Assembly: GCA_022826905.1 (NCBI GenBank)
Contig: JAJDUA010000042.1
Coordinates: 1-47,030 of the forward strand
Direction of reading: 5' to 3'
Source: Candidatus Dadabacteria bacterium
GTDB lineage: Bacteria > Desulfobacterota_D > UBA1144 > Nemesobacterales > Nemesobacteraceae
DNA: 47,030 bases
Of the stretch, positions 9,256-16,554 are shown one piece after another (position 1 is the first letter of the stretch; every line of letters begins with the position of its first letter). Made by a program: the position numbers and the translations under genes. The notes below the pieces were generated by a model. The model was not told the origin of the DNA and ran no database searches. It saw nothing but the letters and a program-made list of their open reading frames with translations.

Positions 9256-9285
9256 TTGGCGCAAAAAACTTATATACTTGATAAT
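9256..9285 (+). promoter_or_regulatory. Sigma-70-like promoter of the CBS-domain gene
   Basis: TTGGCG (9256-9261), an 18-bp spacer and GATAAT (9280-9285) precede the ATG at 9322. The in-frame TTG at 9256 falls inside the -35 box, which argues against it being the translation start. Confidence 0.5.
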
Positions 9286-9321
9286 AAAGTTGGATTACGA
9301 GATATAAAAACAGAGCGGGTA

Positions 9322-9756
9322 ATGGAAAATCTAAGACACATACTAAAGCACAAAGGCAGCAGTGTATGGTCCATAGGACCGGATGAGACTGTGTACAAAG
9401 CACTACAGATGATGGCGGAAAAAGAAATAGGCGCTCTGCTCGTGCTTGACGGAGAAAAAGTCGTTGGGATATTCTCCGAGCGAGACTACGCAAGAAAGGT
9501 TATCCTCCAAGGAAGGTCATCGGCGAACACGAAAATCAGCGAGCTTATGATCAGGGATGTGATCTACGGTTCGCCCGACGACCCGATTCAGGAAAGCATG
9601 GCTATCATGACGGCGAACAAGATAAGGCACCTTCCGGTAATAGAAGAGGGAAAACTCTGCGGGATGGTGACGAGCGGTGACATCATAAACCACATAATCT
9701 CCCGTCAGAAATTTGAGATCGAGGCGCTCAAAAAATATATAACCGGAGGCTATTAA
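9322..9756 (+). CDS. Two-CBS-domain protein
   Basis: A 144-residue stand-alone pair of CBS domains (about 8-68 and 75-135). CBS pairs bind adenine nucleotides such as AMP, ATP or SAM and act as energy or redox sensors for partner proteins. The first repeat has VWSIGPDETVYKALQMM and IGALLVLDGEKVVGIFSERD, the second SPDDPIQESMAIM and IRHLPVIEEGKLCGMVTSGD. The ATG at 9322 is chosen over an upstream in-frame TTG because it matches the usual N-terminus of this family and leaves room for a promoter. The ribosome site is weak (GCGGG). No obvious partner lies next to it; it is convergent with the reductase gene. Confidence 0.88.
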   Translation: MENLRHILKHKGSSVWSIGPDETVYKALQMMAEKEIGALLVLDGEKVVGIFSERDYARKVILQGRSSANTKISELMIRDVIYGSPDDPIQESMAIMTANKIRHLPVIEEGKLCGMVTSGDIINHIISRQKFEIEALKKYITGGY

Positions 9757-9774
9757 CCCTCCACCGGCCTAGCC

Positions 9775-11901
9775 TTACGCGGTCAGTTGTTCCTGAACCT
9801 TCTCGCAGTCGGAGTGGAAACTCTTGGCGATTTCAAGGAACTCTATAGCTTTTGACGCCGAAGCCTCTCCGTCCCTGTATTCGCTGAACTTGCGCGAGAC
9901 ATTGAACCATTTCTCATCAGTCTCCCCAGTTCTCACGACAAGATTTTCAAACTCCCATATCGTCTGCTCAGGAGTGAACGGGTCGACAAGCTTGGTGTAG
10001 AGAGGAACATGGGCGCTTTCGGAGCATGCCAGATAAAGCTCGTTTATGCATGCCTCGTAGTCGCCGTGCAGGAAAAGAGCCTGAGCCTGCTCAAGACGCC
10101 TCTCCGCATCTGAGAAGACTGGGATTTTCTCCTCGACGGTAACCCCCGCGCACTCTCCCCTTACTCCCTGCTGCACAGCAAACTTTTTCTCTTCGTGTCC
10201 CCAGTCAGTGTAAAAATCGGGATCATCCTCGTACGAGGGAATCTCGTTGAACTCGGAAACCGCTTCCTTAATATGCTTGGCGCCGAGCCTTTTCATAGTG
10301 AGGTCAAAATGTTCACCGTCTTCTTTTTCCCTCTCGTATATCTCAAGCAGTCTCTGGACAACCTTGGGAGCGTTTCTGGTCGGAATTTTGGTAACCGGCA
10401 TAGCAAGGCGCGAGTCGTCTCCGTAAAGTCCTCCGCCGAGGAAAAGCATCTCCGCAGGAACGCTTCTGCCTTCTCTGGTTATGGACGCTCCCTGGAACCC
10501 TATGCTGGCCGAAACATGCTGAGCGCAAGCGTTGGGACAGCCGGATATCTTGATCCTGAGATCCCCGAGAGTCTCCTTGTATTTTCCAAGACCGTTATCC
10601 ATCATACCGGTAAGCTTCGTCGCAAGGCCCTTGGCAGAAGTGATGCCCAGACGGCAGGTATCGGCACCCGGGCAGGCAGTTACATCTTCGAAAGTGTCCG
10701 CACCCGAACCGGAAATGTCCACATCCTTAAGGGCAGCGTAAAGCGAGGGAATGGACTGATCGGGAACCCATCTGACCACGAAATTCTGCTGGATAGTTAT
10801 CCTTATGGAGCCGTCTGCATAAGTGTCTATCATGTCCGCAAGCGCTCTTGCGGTATCGGATGGAACGTCTCCCAGAAGCACTCTCACGTTAACGATTGAA
10901 TATCCTTCGACCCCCGCCGGAGAAACATTTTTTTGCCGCCACTCCGTAAAATCCGGGTCATCCTTGACCCAGTCAGGAACCTCCGGAAGGTCGTGTCCGT
11001 TCGGCTTGGGGGTTTCGTGCTCCCGGTCAATTGCCTCAAGATAGTCGTTCCACAAAGGGTCGATCTCAAGCGAAGCCCTTTCCTGCTCGACTACCTCTCT
11101 GAATTTCTCAAAACCGAGTTTCCTTACAAGAAACTTCATTCTGGCCTTCATCCTAACCTTTCTCTCTCCGTACCTGTCAAAGACCCTGACGACCGAAGCC
11201 GAAAAAGGTATCATCTCCTCAACCGGCATGAACTCCGTCCAGAGATGTCCGAGCGAAGGCGAAGCGCCTAGCCCCCCGCCGACGTAGACCTGAAAGCCGT
11301 GCTTTCCATCCTCTTCCCTTACCCTAGCGCGAAAACCCAGATCATGGATGCGGATTCCCGCGTTGTCGACATCCGGATTGCTCTCGAAGCAGACCTTGAA
11401 CTTCCTTCCCATGTTCTGGCATATAGGGTTTCGGAGCATAAACTGCTTAAACGCCTCGGCATAAGGAGTCACATCAAAGGTTTCCGTAGGCGAAGCACCG
11501 GTTATCGGGGAAGCCGTGACGTTTCTCACTGTGTTGCCGCAGGCTTCACGAGTTGTGATACCCACACTTGCAAGATCCCTCATCATGTCGGGGACCGTTT
11601 CAAGGTTGACGTAGTAAAGCTGAGCGTCCTGACGGGTCGTAAGGTGAAAGAAGCCGCTTGCGTACTTGTCTGAAACGTCCGCAAGCTTTCTCAACTGAGC
11701 GGAACTCAGTTTCCCGTAGGGAATCTTTATCCTCTGCATCTGGACTCCTTCCTGGCGCTGTGCGTAAACTCCCAGCTGGAGTCTTATTTTCTGGAATTTC
11801 ACCTCGCTTATCTTCCCGTTCATGTAGTCGGAGATCTGCTGTTCGAATTCGTCGATCTCATCCGCTACAAGCTTGGGCAGGGTCGGTACTTCTTCGTCCA
11901 T
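9775..11901 (-). CDS. Siroheme/4Fe-4S sulfite or nitrite reductase with C-terminal helical extension
   Basis: A 708-residue assimilatory reductase for the six-electron reduction of sulfite or nitrite. Two ferredoxin-like half-domains are followed by the cofactor motifs ACPGADTC (C410, C416) and SGCPNAC (C455, C459), which bind the 4Fe-4S cluster and siroheme. TTRQD (88-92) and TGASPTE lie in the substrate/cofactor-binding half. Residues from about 595 to the end form an additional helix-rich domain (AERRLEQAQALFLHGDYEACINEL onward in pieces) resembling HEPN or TPR-like folds, beyond the usual 500-570 residues. Substrate choice cannot be settled from sequence; an ammonium transporter is the only nearby nitrogen gene and no sulfate-assimilation gene is adjacent. 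It is transcribed alone. Confidence 0.85.
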   Translation of the reverse strand: MDEEVPTLPKLVADEIDEFEQQISDYMNGKISEVKFQKIRLQLGVYAQRQEGVQMQRIKIPYGKLSSAQLRKLADVSDKYASGFFHLTTRQDAQLYYVNLETVPDMMRDLASVGITTREACGNTVRNVTASPITGASPTETFDVTPYAEAFKQFMLRNPICQNMGRKFKVCFESNPDVDNAGIRIHDLGFRARVREEDGKHGFQVYVGGGLGASPSLGHLWTEFMPVEEMIPFSASVVRVFDRYGERKVRMKARMKFLVRKLGFEKFREVVEQERASLEIDPLWNDYLEAIDREHETPKPNGHDLPEVPDWVKDDPDFTEWRQKNVSPAGVEGYSIVNVRVLLGDVPSDTARALADMIDTYADGSIRITIQQNFVVRWVPDQSIPSLYAALKDVDISGSGADTFEDVTACPGADTCRLGITSAKGLATKLTGMMDNGLGKYKETLGDLRIKISGCPNACAQHVSASIGFQGASITREGRSVPAEMLFLGGGLYGDDSRLAMPVTKIPTRNAPKVVQRLLEIYEREKEDGEHFDLTMKRLGAKHIKEAVSEFNEIPSYEDDPDFYTDWGHEEKKFAVQQGVRGECAGVTVEEKIPVFSDAERRLEQAQALFLHGDYEACINELYLACSESAHVPLYTKLVDPFTPEQTIWEFENLVVRTGETDEKWFNVSRKFSEYRDGEASASKAIEFLEIAKSFHSDCEKVQEQLTA

Positions 11902-11976
11902 GTTTTTCTGGCTCCGTAAAACAAAATCTTTTTATATCTCCCGATATTCTAACATAAAACAACTTTTTTTTGGAAA

Positions 11977-12363
11977 TCACTCCTGCGAACCGCTCTGAGT
12001 CGAAAGCCACATCTTAATTACCAGAAGAATATAATCAATTTCCCGTTCCGTAAGCTTTCTTTTCTTAGGGATGCCGTGCCACTTCAGCAGGCAGCTTCGA
12101 CAGCACGTGGCTGTGGCATGCTGGGCACGAAACACAGGATGCCCACCCCATGGAGTCTGCTTACCGTCATTAGGGGGCAAAGCGGGGGCAAGCCTTTTTT
12201 CAAGAAAATCCCTTCCGTGCGAAAGCACTTCGGGGAGCCCTTTTTGCCTGAGATAAAACGTCTCCTTGGCATTCAGCCTGAACCCAGAACGGAACTGGGA
12301 TCTGCTTAGTCTTCTGAAAACATTCTCCAACCGTTCCTTTTCGCCGTTTTTCGCTTTATGCAT
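11977..12363 (-). CDS. DUF4186 family protein
   Basis: A 128-residue protein matching the DUF4186 family, whose function is not known. The characteristic block GGHPVFRAQHATATCCRSC is followed by LKWHGIPKKR. The conserved Cys and His residues (CCRxC, KWHG) suggest metal binding, which is inference. The N-terminal RLSRSQFRSGFRL segment and the LAPALPPNDGKQTPWGGHP block are also typical. It starts 9 bp after the helicase stop and is probably co-transcribed with it. Confidence 0.85.
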   Translation of the reverse strand: MHKAKNGEKERLENVFRRLSRSQFRSGFRLNAKETFYLRQKGLPEVLSHGRDFLEKRLAPALPPNDGKQTPWGGHPVFRAQHATATCCRSCLLKWHGIPKKRKLTEREIDYILLVIKMWLSTQSGSQE

Positions 12364-12372
12364 TTAAGAAAT

Positions 12373-14877
12373 TCAGTGCTCTCGCTTCTCAGAGAAAAAA
12401 TTCCGCATCCGCTCGAGTATCTGTTCCGTCTTTCTGCAGAAAAAATCACTCCCCGAAACGGAGTTGATAAAAAATTTCCCGTAGTACTTCGACACGATAC
12501 GCTTATCAAGAACCATAACAACACCACGGTCCGTCTTGGTGCGTATGAGTCTCCCGAAACCCTGTTTGAACCTGAGTACCGCATGGGGAAGTATGTATTC
12601 GCGGAACGAATCTATATCCTGATTTTCCATGTACTCGATTTTCGCCTCCGTAACCGGGTCCGTGGGGACCTTGAAGGGAAGTCTGCATATGACGACCATC
12701 TTTAGGGAATCCCCGGGAATGTCTACTCCTTCCCAGAAGCTGTCGGTTGCGAAAAGCACTGAATTCCCAAGCGTTTTGAATTTCTCAAGCAACAGGCCCC
12801 TAGGCATTTCCCCCTGTTTGAAAAGACTGACTGGAACGGCCTCGATATTCTCAAGGATTTTTCCCGTCTTCTCGTAAACCCTGTTAAGCGAGGAGTAGGA
12901 GGTGAAAAGCACCAGAGCGTTTCCGTTCGTTATAGAGATCGAGTCTGAAAGTATCCGCGCAAGGGAATCTTCGTAGTCCTCGCGCCCGGGCTCGGGCATA
13001 TCCGAGGGGACCAGCAGCAAGGACTGCGTTTGGAAATCAAACGGTGAATCGACAATAAGCCCCCTGAATCTTTCATTATCCGAAAGTCCGATGTTTTTCC
13101 TCTGGAAATCGAAATTCTTATCAACGGCAAGCGACGCGGAAGTCATAACAACGGTTTTGGTCTTCGAGTAGAGCTTTTCATCAAGCTCCTTGGATACATC
13201 AAGGGGGGAAAGGTTGATGGAGCAGAAAATCGCTGCCCTTCTGCGGTTCCCCTCAAACCACCTTATATAACTCTCGTCCTGTTCCCCAAAAAACCTTCCT
13301 ATCGCTTCGCGGAAAGCAAGGGATCTCTTGGCGATGCCACCAAGTTCAGCGGTGAGTTTTATGTGGGAATCCGCGTGCGGTGAGCCCTCGACTACTCCCA
13401 GCAGGTGGGCAATCTCCTTTTCAAGCGAAAAGAGGGATTTTTCAAGCGCCCCGAAGCGCTCCTCAACGCCACGCCATTTCTCGTACCGCACAATCTCTTC
13501 TGTGAGCCTCAGACTTATCGCTGTCTCACCCGAGAGCTCCACCCCAAAACCGTAAAGCAGATTAAAGGCCTCTTCGCTTACGACCTCTATACGCTCAACG
13601 GCCCTCGCAAGCCCGCCGCCCGAGCGCTCGAAAACCTCCCTGAGGGCGGAATCTTTTTCTTTCTGCGCAAGGTGCGAGATGTAGGATACAAGCCCCTTGT
13701 CCCTGTTTTTCCGGGAACGAAGCTTTGATAGGGTCCTCGCAATCCCGTGCTTGCTAAGCTTCAAGCTGAAATGTGAAGTAGCCGCCTCGGCAATGTTGTG
13801 CGCCTCATCAAAAACGACCTTTGCGTAGCGGGGAATTATCCCGAAATCCGAATCGGGTCCCGCAGTCCCTTTTATTGCAATATCGGAGAAAAGCATGTGG
13901 TGGTTGGCAACCAGCACCGAAGCCCTCGAGAGCTCCCTCCGCGACTTGAAGAAAAAGCAACTCGAATAATGGGGGCACTTGGTCCCCGGGCAGCTTTCGC
14001 TTTCCGCAGATACCTTGTCCCATACATCGTCAGGAGGTGTAAACGCAAGATCGGAAAGTGAACCGTCTGCGGTGGTCTTGGCCCACTCAAGCACATCCTT
14101 CATCGACCCTCTTTCACCGTCGTCTATAAAATCGAAAAGATCCTGCCCGACGGCTTCGCCCCGGAGAAGACAAAAGTAGTTTCTCATTCCTTTAACGAGA
14201 GCATAATCAAACTTTCTCGGAAAAAGATTCCGAAGGAGAGGAAGATCCTTGTTTATCAGCTGTTCCTGAAGATTGATGGTGTTTGTTGAGACCAAAACCC
14301 TCTCACTGTTGCTAATTGACCAGAGAATGGAAGGTATGAGATAGGAAAGAGTTTTTCCGGTTCCCGTGCCAGCTTCTATCATTGAGAGGTGCTCGTCGTT
14401 GAATGCATCGATTACACTTGAAAGAACTTCCAGCTGTTCGTCTCTGTGTTCGTATTTCTCTCCCAAGACACGGGACACGGGACCTGCAGGCAGGAGATAC
14501 TCTCTGGCGGATTCATCGTCAACGCGTACCGTCTCCCCAGGAACAAAAGGCTCAACAACTACGTACACCTTCTCGACCTCGCTGTCCACTATGTAGAAAC
14601 CGACGCCTTTGTTTCCGAAAGCCGAAGCGACTGCCACATCCTGAGGTGAAGGTTCGAGGTTGCCTGAGGGATGATTATGCACAACGACGTTCCCTGTTTT
14701 CGCCGAGTCAAGGATGGCCGGAACCGCTTGGCGGTTACCGCGTGCAAGAACTTTCACATCGCACACCAGAGAAGTTTCGTCTACCTTACCGACGAAAAAA
14801 ACCTCGTTTCCATAGGCCTCCGTTATTGCCTCCCTGATGAATTTCGCGGCCTCGGGGGTAAAATAGTTTTCAATCAT
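12373..14877 (-). CDS. JAB/RadC-like domain fused to DinG/XPD-type Fe-S helicase
   Basis: An 834-residue fusion. Residues about 1-115 form a RadC-like JAB/MPN metalloprotein domain with the zinc motif HNHPSG (67-72) and a downstream PSPQD whose D80 completes the set. From about 135 a DinG/XPD superfamily-2 helicase follows: Walker A GTGTGKT (170-176), four Cys of an XPD-like Fe-S cluster (C236, C296, C301, C307), DEAH (357-360), then SFWEGVDIPG and GFGRLIRT in the C-terminal motor. Such helicases unwind 5'-overhang, R-loop or G4 structures at the expense of ATP. The JAB domain could be a peptidase-like or a structural DNA-repair module; RadC itself has no settled function. DUF4186 lies 9 bp downstream. 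Confidence 0.88.
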   Translation of the reverse strand: MIENYFTPEAAKFIREAITEAYGNEVFFVGKVDETSLVCDVKVLARGNRQAVPAILDSAKTGNVVVHNHPSGNLEPSPQDVAVASAFGNKGVGFYIVDSEVEKVYVVVEPFVPGETVRVDDESAREYLLPAGPVSRVLGEKYEHRDEQLEVLSSVIDAFNDEHLSMIEAGTGTGKTLSYLIPSILWSISNSERVLVSTNTINLQEQLINKDLPLLRNLFPRKFDYALVKGMRNYFCLLRGEAVGQDLFDFIDDGERGSMKDVLEWAKTTADGSLSDLAFTPPDDVWDKVSAESESCPGTKCPHYSSCFFFKSRRELSRASVLVANHHMLFSDIAIKGTAGPDSDFGIIPRYAKVVFDEAHNIAEAATSHFSLKLSKHGIARTLSKLRSRKNRDKGLVSYISHLAQKEKDSALREVFERSGGGLARAVERIEVVSEEAFNLLYGFGVELSGETAISLRLTEEIVRYEKWRGVEERFGALEKSLFSLEKEIAHLLGVVEGSPHADSHIKLTAELGGIAKRSLAFREAIGRFFGEQDESYIRWFEGNRRRAAIFCSINLSPLDVSKELDEKLYSKTKTVVMTSASLAVDKNFDFQRKNIGLSDNERFRGLIVDSPFDFQTQSLLLVPSDMPEPGREDYEDSLARILSDSISITNGNALVLFTSYSSLNRVYEKTGKILENIEAVPVSLFKQGEMPRGLLLEKFKTLGNSVLFATDSFWEGVDIPGDSLKMVVICRLPFKVPTDPVTEAKIEYMENQDIDSFREYILPHAVLRFKQGFGRLIRTKTDRGVVMVLDKRIVSKYYGKFFINSVSGSDFFCRKTEQILERMRNFFSEKREH

Positions 14878-14928
14878 ATCCGCTTAATTTTACACGGAGG
14901 CGTTAATAACTAAACTTCCCGACAGATG

Positions 14929-14957
14929 TTGCCTTGCCCTTCGGGCTTCGGTAGCCT
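14929..14957 (+). promoter_or_regulatory. Likely promoter of tRNA-Ser
   Basis: TTGCCT (14929-14934), a 17-bp spacer and TAGCCT (14952-14957) end 15 bp before the tRNA, a typical position for a stable-RNA promoter. Confidence 0.45.
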
Positions 14958-14972
14958 GTTTTGCGTGTCGGG

Positions 14973-15063
14973 GGAGGGATGGCCGAGCGGTTTAAGGCGC
15001 TGGTCTCGAAAACCAGTGGGGTCCTTGTGGCCCTCGTGGGTTCGAATCCCACTCCCTCCGCCA
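14973..15063 (+). tRNA. serU: tRNA-Ser(CGA)
   Basis: A class II tRNA with a 7-bp acceptor stem (GGAGGGA with TCCCTCC), D arm containing GGCCGAGCGGTTTAAGGC, an anticodon stem CTGGT/ACCAG around the loop CTCGAAA (anticodon CGA at 15007-15009), a long variable arm and the T arm GTGGGTTCGAATCCCAC. G at 15060 is the discriminator and CCA (15061-15063) is encoded. It reads UCG codons. The following 0.3 kb and the Fic gene look foreign in style, so the tRNA could have served as an integration site, but no integrase or duplicated tRNA end is visible. Confidence 0.95.
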
Positions 15064-15274
15064 TTACCTTGTCCTGAACGCTTCCGCCCCGAGACGGCAA
15101 GTTCTGCGTGAAGCCCCGTATCTGCTTGGTACTCTTACGGCAAACGCGAACTGTATCGAAGCACATCCGTCTGACAAGGGATACCTCTCCAAGCCTAGAT
15201 GAGATTATTGATGAAGAACTGAAAAAAGCCATGCACGGCCAAAGCAACCTTACGCCACGCAGTGAATAACAACC

Positions 15275-15323
15275 TTAATCACCGCATATTTTACGGTAAT
15301 TCTTTTTGCTTATACGGTGAACA
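15275..15323. promoter_or_regulatory. Upstream operator-like half-sites of the Fic gene
   Basis: TTAATCACCGCAT (15275-15287) is a perfect 13-bp inverted match to 15346-15358 next to the Fic start. With TACGGTAATTC (15292-15302) it forms a weaker dyad with a 5-bp spacer, and TACGGTGAACA (15313-15323) is a further related half-site. The set suggests cooperative binding of one regulator. Confidence 0.55.
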
Positions 15324-15334
15324 GAGGGTATAAT
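15306..15334 (+). promoter_or_regulatory. Sigma-70 promoter of the Fic gene
   Basis: TTGCTT (15306-15311), a 17-bp spacer and a consensus TATAAT (15329-15334). Transcription should start near 15341, inside the proximal operator and about 19 bases before the ATG. Confidence 0.75.
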
Positions 15335-15357
15335 CACTGCAAACAATGCGGTGATTA
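15331..15357. promoter_or_regulatory. Proximal operator dyad overlapping the Fic promoter
   Basis: TAATCACTGCA (15331-15341), a 5-bp spacer and TGCGGTGATTA (15347-15357) are inverted with one mismatch. The dyad overlaps the -10 box and the predicted transcription start, an arrangement expected for repression. The C-terminal winged-helix region of the Fic protein is a candidate binder (inference). Confidence 0.7.
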
Positions 15358-15359
15358 AT

Positions 15360-16472
15360 ATGTGGATATATGAACACCAAGACTGGCCGGACTTCACTTG
15401 GGATGCCGGAAAACTCGCTTCTAAGCTTGCCGATATTCGGCACCGTCAGGGTCGCCTATTAGGCAAAATGGAAGGATTGGGTTTTGAACTGAAGAGAGAG
15501 GCAAGCCTAAGCACTCTGACAAGCGATGTTGTTAAATCATCGGCCATCGAGGGAGAAAACCTAAATCCCAAAGAGGTTCGTTCGTCAATCGCTCGCCGAC
15601 TGGGCATTGATATCGCTAGCCCCCTGCCAGTGAACCAAGATGTCGAAGGGATTGTCGAAATCATGCTGGATGCGACTCAGCAATTTACCAAACCCTTAAC
15701 AAAAAAGAGGCTGGTTGGCTGGCATGCCGTCCTGTTTGCAACAGGCCGCAGCGGCATGCGCCGCATCACAGTTGGTGGATGGCGCACTGTGGAATCCGGC
15801 CCCATGCAAGTGGTTTCAGGCCCTATAGGACATGAAAAAATTCATTTTGAGGCTCCGGGTGCAGAGCGGCTTCCCCACGAAATGGCAGAATTCCTAACAT
15901 GGTTTGAGGGCGAAGACAATGTTGATCCTGTGCTAAGAGCCGGCATCGCCCATCTGTGGTTTGTGACGATTCATCCATTTGAAGATGGCAATGGGCGCAT
16001 TGGTAGAGCGATTGCCGATATGGCCTTGGCGCGTGCTGACGGCATGCCGCACCGCTTTTACAGCCTTTCATCGCAAATTGAATCTGAGCGTAAGAATTAT
16101 TACGATCAGCTGGAAAAGCAGCAACGCGGCACACCGGAGATAACGGGCTGGCTTGAATGGTTCCTAGATTGCCTTGGTCGTGCAATTGCCAGTGCCGAAA
16201 ACGCACTGAGCGCTGTTTTATTTAAAGCACAGCTATGGGAAAAGATTAATCGGGAGCCTGTCAACGAACGTCAGCGTCTGATTATCAACCGTATGCTCGA
16301 AGATGATTTTAAAGGACACATGAATACCTCCAAATATGCCAAGCTGGCCAAGTGCTCCCCGGATACAGCGCTACGGGACATCCAGAGCTTAAAATCGCGC
16401 GGCATTTTTATTCAGAATCCCGGCGGAGGACGAAGCACAAGCTACCGTTTGCCAGATACCATTCCGGAGTAG
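15360..16472 (+). CDS. Fic-domain AMP-transferase with DUF4172 N-terminus and C-terminal HTH
   Basis: A 370-residue class II-like Fic protein that should transfer AMP (or another nucleotide moiety) from NTP to a protein. The order is a DUF4172-type N-terminus (WIYEHQDWPDFTWD), an inhibitory helix with SSAIEG (60-65; S-x3-E-G, E64 blocking ATP), the core HPFEDGNGRIGR (205-216) with its catalytic His, and a winged-helix segment at about 305-365 (MNTSKYAKLAKCSPDTALRD). The ATG at 15360 gives the usual MW start of this family; a GTG nine bases upstream lies in the operator. The gene has its own promoter and operator, no partner gene, and A+T-richer, differently styled codons than its neighbours, suggesting acquisition near the tRNA. 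Confidence 0.92.
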   Translation: MWIYEHQDWPDFTWDAGKLASKLADIRHRQGRLLGKMEGLGFELKREASLSTLTSDVVKSSAIEGENLNPKEVRSSIARRLGIDIASPLPVNQDVEGIVEIMLDATQQFTKPLTKKRLVGWHAVLFATGRSGMRRITVGGWRTVESGPMQVVSGPIGHEKIHFEAPGAERLPHEMAEFLTWFEGEDNVDPVLRAGIAHLWFVTIHPFEDGNGRIGRAIADMALARADGMPHRFYSLSSQIESERKNYYDQLEKQQRGTPEITGWLEWFLDCLGRAIASAENALSAVLFKAQLWEKINREPVNERQRLIINRMLEDDFKGHMNTSKYAKLAKCSPDTALRDIQSLKSRGIFIQNPGGGRSTSYRLPDTIPE

Positions 16473-16492
16473 GTCGTCAATTAGTCCAAAAG

Positions 16493-16535
16493 GAAATCAG
16501 AGAGTTGAGAGAATCACACCTGATTTCGTTTTCTC
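16493..16535 (+). terminator. Possible terminator after the Fic gene
   Basis: GAAATCAG (16493-16500) and CTGATTTC (16520-16527) form a perfect 8-bp stem with a long 19-nt loop followed by GTTTTCTC. The long loop and weak T-run limit confidence. Confidence 0.35.
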
Positions 16536-16554
16536 GTCAAAAGGGAAGAGACGG

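Noticed and set aside
9256-9321. TTG start giving a 166-residue CBS protein
   Set aside because: The extra 22 residues are not typical of the family and the TTG overlaps a -35 box; the ATG at 9322 fits better.
10195-10899. 234-codon plus-strand frame inside the reductase gene
   Set aside because: Shadow of the siroheme reductase, which has all its motifs on the other strand.
15064-15250. Possible tRNA-adjacent integrase remnant or att site
   Set aside because: A 60-codon open frame is present but matches nothing I know, and no copy of the tRNA 3' end is repeated downstream of the Fic gene.
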